Shown here in pieces: positions 42,281 to 50,639 of a DNA stretch of 53,758 bases (position 1 is the stretch's first letter; the number at the start of each line of letters is the position of its first letter). Position numbers and translations under genes: made by a program. A model generated the notes under the pieces. The model saw only the letters and a program-made list of their open reading frames with translations. It was not told where the DNA came from and searched no databases. The stretch spans positions 1-53,758 of the forward strand of contig JBBRMU010000007.1 in assembly GCA_038230655.1 (NCBI GenBank). The letters run 5' to 3'. This DNA comes from JBBRMU01 sp038230655 (GTDB taxonomy: Bacteria > Patescibacteriota > Microgenomatia > UBA1406 > GWC2-37-13).

Positions 42281-43369
42281 TTACTCTAAGAAGTCTTTAA
42301 GTTTTCGGGCTCTTGTAGGATGTTTCAATTTACGAATTGCTTTGGCTTCTATTTGACGGATACGTTCTCGCGTTACCTTAAACTCTTTACCAACTTCCTC
42401 AAGTGTTTTAGGTTTACCATCCTCAAGTCCAAATCGCATAGTCAAAACTTTTCGCTCCCGAGGAGAAAGGGTCTCAAGCACCTTTTGAAGAGCATCTTTT
42501 AATAGCTCTCGGGAAACTTTATCATATAGACTTGGCTGAGACTGATCTGCCACAAATTGCTCGAGAGTTGCTTCCTTATCATCACCGACTGGGGCAGAAA
42601 GAGATTTCGGCTGTTGTGAAATCTTGATTAAATTATCCACTTCATCAGTTGTAAGCTCCATTTCTTTTGCAATCTCTTTAACAGCAGGTTCTCTTCCTAA
42701 CTTTTGAACAAGCTTTCGCTGCATCTTATAAAATCTGTTTATCTGATCTACCATGTGCACAGGAATACGAATAGTTCTTGACTGATCTGCAATCGCTCTT
42801 GTAATCGCCTGTCGAATCCACCAAGTGGCATAAGTCGAAAATTTATATCCTCTTCTCCAGTCATATTTTTCAACACCTCTAATTAAACCTTTATTTCCCT
42901 CTTGGATCAGGTCTAGAAATGAGAGACGCCTTCCAAGATATTTCTTTGCAATAGATACCACTAACCTAAGATTTGCTTTTATGAGCTTTTCTTTAGCCAG
43001 TTCATCATCTTTTTCGTACTGTTTTGCTAACTGGACTTCCTGTTCAAAACTTAGAAGTGGTGTTCGACCAATTTCCTTTAAGTATTTTTTAATTGGATCT
43101 AAGGACTCGCCATGCTTTAAACTCACAAGCTGCTCAAGTTCTCTTTCCATCTCCTCAGCAGACTTATTGGCTTCTGACTCTTCTCTGGTAGAAATTGTTT
43201 CAAAGATGTCTACGCCGTTTTTAAAAGCCAGGTCAAAAAACTCATCGATCTCGTCGATATGTTTCTCAGGCTCAGGATATACCATTAGGATATCATCCTG
43301 CACCAAAAAACCATCTTCTTCACCCTGTTTCAAAAGCTCTTTATATGATTTAGGAATTTTTTGTTTCAT
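42281..43369 (-). CDS. rpoD: Primary RNA polymerase sigma factor (sigma-70)
   Basis: Region 1.2 (D-P-I-K-K-Y-L-K-E-I-G-R-T-P-L-L), region 2 with N-L-R-L-V-V-S-I-A-K-K-Y, the -10 recognition helix Y-A-T-W-W-I-R-Q-A-I-T-R-A-I, region 3 and region 4 with E-V-G-K-E-F-K-V-T-R-E-R-I-R-Q-I are all intact. At 362 residues it lacks the long non-conserved insertion of E. coli RpoD and has only a short acidic N-terminus in place of region 1.1. It would read the TTGACA/TATAAT promoters seen here. The start follows a palindromic repeat (43383-43462). Confidence 0.95.
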   Translation of the reverse strand: MKQKIPKSYKELLKQGEEDGFLVQDDILMVYPEPEKHIDEIDEFFDLAFKNGVDIFETISTREESEANKSAEEMERELEQLVSLKHGESLDPIKKYLKEIGRTPLLSFEQEVQLAKQYEKDDELAKEKLIKANLRLVVSIAKKYLGRRLSFLDLIQEGNKGLIRGVEKYDWRRGYKFSTYATWWIRQAITRAIADQSRTIRIPVHMVDQINRFYKMQRKLVQKLGREPAVKEIAKEMELTTDEVDNLIKISQQPKSLSAPVGDDKEATLEQFVADQSQPSLYDKVSRELLKDALQKVLETLSPRERKVLTMRFGLEDGKPKTLEEVGKEFKVTRERIRQIEAKAIRKLKHPTRARKLKDFLE

Positions 43370-43382
43370 ATCGTATTACGAA

Positions 43383-43462
43383 GTCATTCTGAGGGAGCGC
43401 AGCGACCGAAGATCCTGTTATTAATCACTCCTGACAAGGTACTTCGCTTCGCTCAGCATGAC
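43383..43462. repeat. 80-bp imperfect palindromic repeat (GTCATTCTGAG type)
   Basis: Left arm GTCATTCTGAGGGAGCGCAG (43383-43402); the right arm ends GCTTCGCTCAGCATGAC (43446-43462). Arm bases agree at most positions over about 25 bp. Elements with the core GTCATnCTGAGCGnAGCGAAG are spread through many bacterial genomes and behave like non-autonomous repeats. It lies between dnaG and rpoD, immediately upstream of the rpoD start region. Transcribed, it forms a long hairpin. Confidence 0.8.
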
Positions 43463-43489
43463 ACTGATAATTGCTTAGCACTATTTCAC

Positions 43490-45292
43490 CTAATAATTAT
43501 ACAATGAATTCATCCTTTTTTCCACCTCTTTCAAAGAGGCATTCATTTTAACCAAATCCTCTTCTTTGGTTAGGTCATCATCTTGAGTAATAGAGAGAAG
43601 ATGATGAATTGCTTTTTTAAGGGCATTTTTCTTTATTTCGAGGGCGATCTTCTCAATATGCACCTTCTCATTAGCCCCTTTAGGCACAAGCTCCTCAATG
43701 TCTTCGATATTGTATAAAAACAACTCATTACACATTGACTGAAGCTCAGCAGGCAGGGTATCACTAAATTTACTGACTGTTTCTTTAGGATGTGTTTCTA
43801 AATATTTCTGAAATAACTGAAAAACTTTTTGATAAGCCACTGTGGAAAACTCTGCAGGTGATAAGATTTTTGAGATTATCTCGGCAATAGAGTAGCTTTC
43901 TTCATTTTGAAACATGTAACTGAGTACATACTTCTCCATGAGCTCATCTTTATTAATTTTTTGTTGAGTTACGGCTTTTGGAAGAAACTGGACTGGTTTT
44001 GCATTTCTATGCTGAAACTGCTTAAGGAGAGCCATCATACTGTCGTCACTTACCTCGAGCAACTTTGCTACTTTTTTAATGTAATAAGATTGGATGATAG
44101 GGTTTTTAATTTCTGCAATAAACTTACCAACCTCTTCTCCGAATTTTTTTTTGTCAAAGGCAGATTCACCACCAAACTTTTTCTGGGCCAGATTAATAAC
44201 GAAGTCGTAAATTGAGATGGGGGACTTGAGCTTTTGTTTAAAATTGATTAGGTGATTTCGCACCATTTCATCTGGATCTTTTGCATCATCTCCCCAGTCG
44301 AGGACGTACATCTCGAAGTCCATCGCTTCCGCCTCCTGAATAGCTTTTTTGACCGCTTCCCCACCCGCTTTATCTGCATCAAACGCAAAAGTGAGTCTTG
44401 AAGTCAACCTTTTTAAGATAGTAAGTTGCTCTTTGGTCAAGGCTGAACCTTTGACAGCTACAACATTCTCAATATTGAACTGATATGGTGAGATCATATC
44501 AAACTCACCTTCAACTATTAAGACATTATTTTCTTTTTTTATAGCCTCTTTTGCTAAATGTATTCCAAAGAGACTTTCTCTTTTATGGTAAACCTCTGTT
44601 TCTGGTGTATTTATATACTTGGCTTCGCTATCTTTTTTATCAATTACTCTTCCAGAAAAAGCAATTATATTTCCTCTTATATCTTTTATAGGGAAAGTTA
44701 ACCGACCTCTGAAACGGTCATACATCCTTCCAGAATCGTTTTTAACGGTAATACCAGATCGGATTATTTCATCTGGAGAAAAGCCCTTTTTGTAAAGAAA
44801 TTTAAGGAGTGAGTCCCAGGAATTTGGAGCATATCCTATCTGAAAAGTGTGAGCAATAGCAGGAGTCACTCCTCGTTTTTCTAAATATTCTAAAGCAATT
44901 TTCCCAAATTCTGTTTTATTCAATATATACTCAAAATACTCTGCAGCTATGGTATTAATCTGATAGGTTTTTTCTTTTTTCTGCCATTCTTTATCCTCGA
45001 TTGAAATTGTTTTTATGGAGATCCCTGCTTTTACCGCTAATTCTTTAAGTGCTTCATAAAAAGTTATATTTTCCCACTTCATGAAAAATTTAATACAGTC
45101 TCCTCCATCGTTACAAGAACCAAAACAGTGCCAGATCTGCCGGTCTGGAGAAATTACAAATGAAGGAGTTTTTTCATTATGAAATGGGCAGTTGGCTTTA
45201 AAATTTCTGCCAGCTTTTTTTACTGGAATAAATGAGCTGATTAAATCAACTATATCAACCTTATCTTTTACTTCTTGAATAATGCCTTCCAT
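43490..45292 (-). CDS. dnaG: DNA primase
   Basis: This enzyme makes RNA primers at the replication fork. The N-terminal zinc domain has C35-P-F-H38, then C56-F-G-S-C60. That last pair is spaced by three residues, where the usual primase has two. The catalytic core has G-Y-A-P, the Toprim motif V-E-G-E-F-D (metal-binding Glu), F-D-A-D-K-A-G (D-x-D) and D-P-D-E. The C-terminal helicase-interacting region is present but divergent. The 600-residue length is normal. TAAAAT (45305-45300) ends 7 bases before the ATG. dnaG and rpoD form the classic macromolecular-synthesis pair. Confidence 0.95.
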   Translation of the reverse strand: MEGIIQEVKDKVDIVDLISSFIPVKKAGRNFKANCPFHNEKTPSFVISPDRQIWHCFGSCNDGGDCIKFFMKWENITFYEALKELAVKAGISIKTISIEDKEWQKKEKTYQINTIAAEYFEYILNKTEFGKIALEYLEKRGVTPAIAHTFQIGYAPNSWDSLLKFLYKKGFSPDEIIRSGITVKNDSGRMYDRFRGRLTFPIKDIRGNIIAFSGRVIDKKDSEAKYINTPETEVYHKRESLFGIHLAKEAIKKENNVLIVEGEFDMISPYQFNIENVVAVKGSALTKEQLTILKRLTSRLTFAFDADKAGGEAVKKAIQEAEAMDFEMYVLDWGDDAKDPDEMVRNHLINFKQKLKSPISIYDFVINLAQKKFGGESAFDKKKFGEEVGKFIAEIKNPIIQSYYIKKVAKLLEVSDDSMMALLKQFQHRNAKPVQFLPKAVTQQKINKDELMEKYVLSYMFQNEESYSIAEIISKILSPAEFSTVAYQKVFQLFQKYLETHPKETVSKFSDTLPAELQSMCNELFLYNIEDIEELVPKGANEKVHIEKIALEIKKNALKKAIHHLLSITQDDDLTKEEDLVKMNASLKEVEKRMNSLYNY

Positions 45293-45350
45293 TACTTCTA
45301 TTTTACCAGCAAATAGCTTGATCGTCTCTTTGAATAAAGCTGAATATCTC

Positions 45351-45380
45351 TTGACAAACTAAATTATTTTAGTTTATAGT
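45351..45380 (+). promoter_or_regulatory. Promoter with an operator-like palindrome in its spacer
   Basis: TTGACA (45351-45356) with TATAGT at 45375-45380 (18-base spacer). The spacer holds the perfect inverted repeat AAACTAAA (45356-45363), TTAT, TTTAGTTT (45368-45375). A repressor bound there would block polymerase. The gene at 45405 starts 24 bases downstream. Confidence 0.55.
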
Positions 45381-45404
45381 AGTTTATGTTATGATTAGTA
45401 GATT

Positions 45405-46022
45405 ATGATAGACACAGAATCCCATAAAATTGAAATAAAAAATATACTTTCTCTTCTCGGAATGATAGCAGTATTTACAAGTATTGTAGGGATAGGTATA
45501 TTGTCGAATAACTCAAACGCAGACTTAAGGTCCAGAGCTGCAGAACATGCAGTTAATTGGTCGTCAAATTCCTCTTTAAGGTCATTACCAAGCTCATTTA
45601 ATCCTATCTCACCAACTGGACCACAACTACCACCAGCGACTAATACTGTTAAACAGACAGATAGTAATGGAGGACAAGCTGCGAATGTTGCAATTACTCA
45701 GTATACTAATCCTTCGCTTAGCTTCCATTTAAATATTGTACGTATATCCTATAGATATGCTGCTTCTGTTTCTACATGGAACACATTATTTACAGGAAAT
45801 CTACTAGTTCAAGGTGGCCACGCAGTCACATATCCTGTTCCATGTACTCCTGGAGAGACTGTGCAGATTTCACTTGCCTATTTTTGGGGCGACACAAACC
45901 GCGAAGGTAGTACAGAACAAGATGGTATATCTTGTGGTTCCAATACTATAATATCACTAAGCGACAACATGCCTCCTTCTCTAAATCTAAAACCAGATCA
46001 CGGCCCTGGATCAAATTACTAA
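45405..46022 (+). CDS. Small anchored surface protein, related at its N-terminus to the protein at 14475
   Basis: A charged stretch of 12 residues is followed by a membrane helix (about 13-34) and then N-N-S-N-A-D-L-R-S-R-A-A-E. The protein at 14475-16571 begins in the same way, and both then carry an S-P-T-G-x-Q-L-P-P segment (about residue 64 here). The rest, about 130 residues, is beta-rich with two cysteines (V-P-C-T-P-G-E-T-V and I-S-C-G-S), again like the units of the larger protein. A surface structural role is likely. The promoter contains a palindrome, so expression may be controlled. Confidence 0.62.
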   Translation: MIDTESHKIEIKNILSLLGMIAVFTSIVGIGILSNNSNADLRSRAAEHAVNWSSNSSLRSLPSSFNPISPTGPQLPPATNTVKQTDSNGGQAANVAITQYTNPSLSFHLNIVRISYRYAASVSTWNTLFTGNLLVQGGHAVTYPVPCTPGETVQISLAYFWGDTNREGSTEQDGISCGSNTIISLSDNMPPSLNLKPDHGPGSNY

Positions 46023-46148
46023 TGCATTAGTTCGTCATAGTCATTCTGGAGCTTAGAGATTTTTATTAGTATTCTAGGCTACTCTCATACTATAATTTCT
46101 ACAATTTCCACTTGTTTTCTCTCGAAAAACTTTGTTATCATAGAACTA

Positions 46149-47603
46149 ATGCTTTATTTATTCACGGATAAAAATCAGGTAAAACTTCTCTTCCAGAAAA
46201 AGACGATGCTAGGGCAGTACGAAAGCGCATTCTATGAAAAGACTCATCAACTTAATTTAACAGATAAAGGCGAGATTACCAGTATGGATTTTTTTGCTTC
46301 AGCCATTCGAGAAGCCCTAACTGTAGTGAGTCCTGCAGCTGTCAAAGAGAAAGAAATTAATCTTATTCTTCCCCAGGAAGCCTTCGCCTACTTAAGAGCG
46401 GAGGTACCAGCAGACATCGCAAACTCCGCTATTACCGCATTTATAAAAGATAAAGCGCGAGCTCATCTAGCGGTTGATACAGAAACGGGGTTTTCAGACT
46501 TTACAATACATGAAAATGAGAAAGGTAAACAGGTTCTTTTTTATGCAATCAGCAATGAAACTGTCAAGAAATATCAAGATGCATTCAACCTCCTCGGGCT
46601 ACAGATCGTAAATATAATTCCAGAACCTTTAGCATACTTTAAATTATTTGAAAAAACACTTAGAAAAGACAAAAAAGAGTACATTATGTATGCTTCTTAT
46701 GAAAATGAAAGAATTAAGGGGTATTTATATGACACCTATGGCCCCCTTGAGGAAAAGAAAATTGACCATAAAGTAACTTCAACTACCTCTGTTGAACATC
46801 TTGTAAAAAAAGTTGCTGATGAACTTGAAGTTTCAGGCAAAAAACTTAATAGGCTTATTTTATCTGGACAAAGTTCTGAGACTATTAGACAGGATACTTT
46901 CACCAAAGATGTTGGCGTTTGGACAAATCCACTTAAAAGAATAATACCCCAATTTTATGAAGACTACTTAAAAATACTTGTTACTTCACCAAATACTTCT
47001 TTACCTTTCCTCCTATATGATGTCTGTATTGGCGCATTTATTTTTTCTCTCGAGAATAAACAATTTTCACTCCTTAGAAAAGGCTCAAATAAGGGTAGTT
47101 CTACATCATCCTCTCGACCGAGACCTACAGCTAAATTCAGATTTCCTATTAAAGAAATAGCACTTTTTGTGGGCTCATTCGGCCTGTCGTTTATCCTTCT
47201 GATGTTCTTTATGAAGTTTAATGGACAGAAAAGTATCCTCCAGGAAACGAATAAACCAACTGCCATTGTCAAACCAACAGAGGTCCCACCTACCTCAACT
47301 CCTACACCCTCAGTCAATCGTAAAGATATCAAAATTAAATTGTTAAATGGATCTGGCGCCAAAGGCAAGGCTTCTGAAATTAAAGATCTTCTCAAGGAAA
47401 AAGGTTACGTCGATGTCTTAACCGGGAATGCAGATAACTTTGACTATAAAAAAACGGAGCTACAAGTAAAGTCGGACAATAGAGCTTTAGACTCCCTTAT
47501 TAAAGGAGATCTGAAAGATAATGTTTCTGCTCCAAAAATGACAAAGCTGGATAAAGACTCCCCAGCTGACATTGTCATAATTTTTGGAGAAGACTTCAAA
47601 TGA
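46149..47603 (+). CDS. Fusion: PilM-like actin-fold domain, membrane helix, external LytR_C domain
   Basis: Residues 1-310 resemble the PilM/FtsA actin-like fold (Y-A-I-S-N-E-T-V-K-K-Y, a following G-L-Q-I-V-N-I-I-P-E-P-L-A-Y, later I-L-S-G-Q). A single membrane helix lies at about 336-357. A Thr/Pro linker (360-389) leads to a LytR_C domain (390-484) with the typical I-K-L-L-N-G-S-G, G-K-A, G-Y, T-G-N-A and C-terminal D-I-V-I-I-F-G-E-D. LytR_C usually follows a LytR-CpsA-Psr domain that attaches glycans to peptidoglycan. Here it is joined instead to a cytoplasmic actin-like part, which would link a filament or assembly complex inside to the wall outside. Confidence 0.72.
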   Translation: MLYLFTDKNQVKLLFQKKTMLGQYESAFYEKTHQLNLTDKGEITSMDFFASAIREALTVVSPAAVKEKEINLILPQEAFAYLRAEVPADIANSAITAFIKDKARAHLAVDTETGFSDFTIHENEKGKQVLFYAISNETVKKYQDAFNLLGLQIVNIIPEPLAYFKLFEKTLRKDKKEYIMYASYENERIKGYLYDTYGPLEEKKIDHKVTSTTSVEHLVKKVADELEVSGKKLNRLILSGQSSETIRQDTFTKDVGVWTNPLKRIIPQFYEDYLKILVTSPNTSLPFLLYDVCIGAFIFSLENKQFSLLRKGSNKGSSTSSSRPRPTAKFRFPIKEIALFVGSFGLSFILLMFFMKFNGQKSILQETNKPTAIVKPTEVPPTSTPTPSVNRKDIKIKLLNGSGAKGKASEIKDLLKEKGYVDVLTGNADNFDYKKTELQVKSDNRALDSLIKGDLKDNVSAPKMTKLDKDSPADIVIIFGEDFK

Positions 47604-47610
47604 AATTAAG

Positions 47611-47616
47611 TATAAT
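47611..47616 (+). promoter_or_regulatory. -10 box of a predicted leaderless transcript
   Basis: TATAAT ends 6 bases before the ATG at 47623. Confidence 0.6.
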
Positions 47617-47622
47617 ATCCAG

Positions 47623-48192
47623 ATGAATAAAATTATTATTATTGCAGTCGTATTTATCTTTCTTGCTGTTGGCTTAGGATACTTTCTTGGCAAAACAACC
47701 TCAAATCCAACATCAGTTCCAACTCCAGCTATCGAAGTTCCCACACTCTATGTGCCTCCTCCTACGCAACGAGTTTTTCAGAATCCAACAGAAGTCGCAA
47801 CAATTGAACCGACTAACGCTCCATCTAGTGGAACAACAATTAGTCCTGTCACAATCGTAAGAGGATTTTACAACTCATATTTTGACTGTGTGAACAGTGA
47901 TGAAGCCAACGCTCCAGGGAAAAACAGAATACAGGTTTGCGGTCAACGACATGCTCAGTATTTCAGCGCAGCTTTTTATTCAAAAGTAAAAGAAGCTTAT
48001 ACTCATCCGTACGATCCGATACTTTGTGCCCAAGCTCCTCCGGTATCACTCGTGGTTCGTCCTGGGACTGTGATAGGCAATACAGCTACGGTTTTCGTAC
48101 TTGAAAAATATGTTAATCAGACGACTCTAACTGTTAATTTAGAAAAATCACAAACTGACTGGTTTATAAAAGATGTTCAATGTCCACAATAG
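47623..48192 (+). CDS. Hypothetical anchored protein with Thr/Pro linker
   Basis: A membrane helix at residues 3-22 (I-I-I-A-V-V-F-I-F-L-A-V-G-L-G-Y-F-L-G) leads to a linker rich in Thr, Pro and Val (about 25-75). An external domain of about 110 residues follows with three or four cysteines and the shape F-Y-N-S-Y-F-D-C, later F-V-L-E-K-Y. That domain recalls the DUF3828/NTF2-like fold of many anchored proteins, but this is only a resemblance. The ATG at 47623 is chosen because of the TATAAT 6 bases ahead. RF2 follows 46 bases later. Confidence 0.6.
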   Translation: MNKIIIIAVVFIFLAVGLGYFLGKTTSNPTSVPTPAIEVPTLYVPPPTQRVFQNPTEVATIEPTNAPSSGTTISPVTIVRGFYNSYFDCVNSDEANAPGKNRIQVCGQRHAQYFSAAFYSKVKEAYTHPYDPILCAQAPPVSLVVRPGTVIGNTATVFVLEKYVNQTTLTVNLEKSQTDWFIKDVQCPQ

Positions 48193-48224
48193 AGCTGGTT
48201 TTTGCTTTCCCCCGTCCTATCAGG

Positions 48225-48230
48225 TATAAT
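48225..48230 (+). promoter_or_regulatory. -10 box of prfB
   Basis: TATAAT ends 8 bases before the ATG at 48239. Confidence 0.55.
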
Positions 48231-48238
48231 TTGTGCTT

Positions 48239-49252
48239 ATGGACGATCATCAGAAGACAGCATTGAAAGCAAATCTCGACAGTATATTACTCAAAGTCGA
48301 TCTTCCTTCTAAAAAAACAGAACTCGCAGAGCTAGAAAAGCTCACTTATGATGCTTCCTTTTGGGCAGACACTGAACACTCCACAGAAGTAATGAAAAAA
48401 ATTACTCAGCTCAAAAAAGATGTTGATGAAGTCGAGATGATGCAGCTACTTTTTGAAGAAGGTGAATATGCTGAAGCAGAGAAATTGGTTAAATTATATG
48501 AAATTTTTCTTTTCTTATCTGGTCAGTACGATAAAGGTGACGCTATATTTTCGATTCACGCTGGGCAAGGTGGTACGGAAGCGATGGACTGGACAAGTAT
48601 GTTGTTTAGAATGTATACACGATACTTTGAAAGAAAAGGCTGGAAGTGGCAAGAAATAGACCGTGTTGACGGTGAAGAAGCTGGTATCAAAAGTACTATC
48701 TTGAATGTTCGCGGTCAGTTTGCATACGGGTATTTAAAAGCAGAGCTGGGAACACACCGCCTAGTAAGACAGTCCCCTTTTAACGCTGATAAACTGCGAC
48801 AAACCTCATTTGCAATGGTTGAAGTTCTGCCAGTAATCGAGGCTAAAGATATTGTCGTTAAGGATGAAGATATCGAGTGGGATTTTTTTCGAGCCGGCGG
48901 TCACGGAGGACAGAATGTAAACAAAGTTTCTACAGCAGTCAGATTAATTCATAAACCCACGGGTATCGTCGTTACTGCCCAAACTGAGCGCAATCAAAAA
49001 CAGAACCGAGAAAATGCTCTTAAACTCTTGAGAGGTAAACTCTGGCAGATTGAAGAAGAAAGAAAGCAAAGCGAGATAGCTTCATTTAAAACTGAAAAAT
49101 TTGCTTCATGGGGAAGACAGATTAGATCATACGTATTACATCCATATAAACTTATTAAAGACCTCCGGACGGATTACGAAGACTCTCAGACAGATCGGGT
49201 CCTTGATGGAGATCTTGATGCTTTCATCGAGGCGTTCCTAAAAAAGCAGTGA
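48239..49252 (+). CDS. prfB: Peptide chain release factor 2
   Basis: RF2 reads UAA and UGA stops. The 337-residue protein has the codon-recognition tripeptide S-P-F (179-181; RF1 would have P-x-T) and the catalytic G-G-Q (223-225) in A-G-G-H-G-G-Q-N-V-N-K-V. The N-terminal domain lacks about 20 residues relative to E. coli. No C-UUU-UGA frameshift site is seen, so it is made without autoregulatory recoding. Its presence, and TGA at the ends of several genes including this one, shows that UGA is a stop here. TATAAT ends 8 bases before the ATG; the GTG at 48233 is less likely. Confidence 0.96.
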   Translation: MDDHQKTALKANLDSILLKVDLPSKKTELAELEKLTYDASFWADTEHSTEVMKKITQLKKDVDEVEMMQLLFEEGEYAEAEKLVKLYEIFLFLSGQYDKGDAIFSIHAGQGGTEAMDWTSMLFRMYTRYFERKGWKWQEIDRVDGEEAGIKSTILNVRGQFAYGYLKAELGTHRLVRQSPFNADKLRQTSFAMVEVLPVIEAKDIVVKDEDIEWDFFRAGGHGGQNVNKVSTAVRLIHKPTGIVVTAQTERNQKQNRENALKLLRGKLWQIEEERKQSEIASFKTEKFASWGRQIRSYVLHPYKLIKDLRTDYEDSQTDRVLDGDLDAFIEAFLKKQ

Positions 49253-49426
49253 TACCTATCTTGTATAAGTTAATTTTTAGATCTTCATAGAGCCCTAATA
49301 AAAATTGCACGATCTAAATCTTTTGTATTTATCATGATATTATGAAATACATGATTAGGAAGACATTCTTTATTCATTAAATTCTTTAATTCACATATTC
49401 CTAAATTAGCCGTATCTGATTATTTG

Positions 49427-49455
49427 TTGACAAATTCCCTTTTATCTCCTATAAA
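49427..49455 (+). promoter_or_regulatory. Near-consensus promoter, leaderless
   Basis: TTGACA (49427-49432), a 17-base spacer and TATAAA (49450-49455), 6 bases before the ATG at 49462. Confidence 0.65.
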
Positions 49456-49461
49456 TTACAT

Positions 49462-50091
49462 ATGCCTTCAATTATGTCGCCTGACCCGATAGGGTTTAGA
49501 ATACCAGCATTAATCGATATAGTGGTTGTTTACTTGACTTGGATTATTCCGATCGCATTAGTAGTTTCACTAGTCCTGAAACTCATCTCAAGACGCTCTC
49601 ATTCAAAACTTAAGTCAAATCTGAAAAATCTAATCTTAGCCTTTATTCCTCCTTTTGGCTTTATCACATTATCAATAATGTATATCTTGGTCCAGCTGCG
49701 TCACTCATCTTCCGACTTTATGACGATAATTCAACCATCTCTTGTCTTAACAATTTTCTTACTTTGCACAACTCTAATAATTTTCTTGCTTCTTGAGTTA
49801 CTGGATCTAATTTTTCGGCTAAAGTTCCCTCTAAATCTTATAATTTTAACTCTGGCGATACTTATAATAGCTTTCTTATTCCCGAAAACCAGCTATGAAA
49901 GAAGATATAGCTCATCATCTCTAATTACAACTTATTGTTCTTGTTTTGGGTTTCAGATTGAAAGAAGTTTCTCATCAGAAAGTAAGTGCATGGGCATTCC
50001 TTATGCTTGTACGACTCAAATAAAGTCATGTAAACTTGATCATCTTGCAGGTGGTGGATGTTTTGGGATAGAAATGGGTTCACCCCAATAA
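49462..50091 (+). CDS. Hypothetical multi-span membrane protein with Cys-rich tail
   Basis: Four hydrophobic helices are visible at about residues 17-42, 54-76, 85-113 and 120-141. A C-terminal external or cytoplasmic tail of about 60 residues holds seven cysteines (Y-C-S-C-F, K-C-M, A-C-T, S-C-K, G-C-F) and the segment A-G-G-G-C-F-G-I. The N-terminus is short and no signal peptide precedes it. No family is recognised. The strong leaderless promoter (49427-49455) indicates an active gene. The Cys pattern could bind metal or form disulfides depending on topology, which cannot be settled from the sequence. Confidence 0.6.
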   Translation: MPSIMSPDPIGFRIPALIDIVVVYLTWIIPIALVVSLVLKLISRRSHSKLKSNLKNLILAFIPPFGFITLSIMYILVQLRHSSSDFMTIIQPSLVLTIFLLCTTLIIFLLLELLDLIFRLKFPLNLIILTLAILIIAFLFPKTSYERRYSSSSLITTYCSCFGFQIERSFSSESKCMGIPYACTTQIKSCKLDHLAGGGCFGIEMGSPQ

Positions 50092-50146
50092 CAGTCGCCA
50101 CTTTTCTTCTTGTTTTTTTGTTGAAACACTGCTATCCTAAATACAT

Positions 50147-50605
50147 ATGACACTGGTTAGAAGTCTCGATACCCAACAACCTATTACAGCAATAGATAGC
50201 TCAGATATCATTCCAATTTCTAAGTTCGTGATGATGCTTGCTGCAGCATTAATACTTGGAGTATTAGGTGGATTTGTTCTAGGACATGTAAAAGGGTCAG
50301 CAAAAACTGACGCCTCAAAATCGGTGATGGGGAACTCAAATAATGGAGTAGCAAATTCAGCGGGAATCGCAGACAAAAAAACATTTAAGGATGAAGCAGA
50401 GGGAGATTTGAAAGAAGGCGGTATTGAAGGGGAAGGAAGCTTTCATCTTGTTAGACCCGGGGGAACATCTCAATATGTCTACCTTACCTCAAGTACTGTA
50501 GATTTATCTAAATTCGTAGGTAAAAAAGTTAAAGTTCACGGCGTCACTATGGCCGGTCAAAAAGCAGGCTGGTTGATGGATGTCGGTTACGTAGAGTTAC
50601 CCTAA
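50147..50605 (+). CDS. Hypothetical anchored protein with small beta-barrel-like domain
   Basis: Residues 1-26 are polar. One membrane helix lies at about 27-47, followed by a Gly/Ser/Asn-rich linker and an external domain of about 60 residues. That domain reads like a small OB-type barrel: G-S-F-H-L-V-R-P, Y-V-Y-L-T-S-S-T-V-D-L-S-K-F, G-K-K-V-K-V-H-G-V-T. The upstream sequence has TATCCT with TTGTTT 17 bases before it, 8 bases before the ATG. It is the gene directly before ftsE but is separated by 34 bases and is not obviously part of the ftsEX unit. Confidence 0.58.
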   Translation: MTLVRSLDTQQPITAIDSSDIIPISKFVMMLAAALILGVLGGFVLGHVKGSAKTDASKSVMGNSNNGVANSAGIADKKTFKDEAEGDLKEGGIEGEGSFHLVRPGGTSQYVYLTSSTVDLSKFVGKKVKVHGVTMAGQKAGWLMDVGYVELP

Positions 50606-50639
50606 AGTTACTTCAGGAGAGTATCAAACATTTACTTAC

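Noticed and set aside
42320..43424. Plus-strand ORFs opposite rpoD
   Set aside because: They are antisense to a fully conserved sigma factor; Ser/Lys-rich translations without motifs.
46030..46060. A second GTCATTCTG-type element
   Set aside because: Only GTCATTCTGGAGC resembles the left arm and no matching right arm is present, so it is at best a decayed fragment.
48239..48330. Programmed +1 frameshift in prfB
   Set aside because: The RF2 frame is continuous from the ATG and no CTTTGA slip site is present near codon 25.
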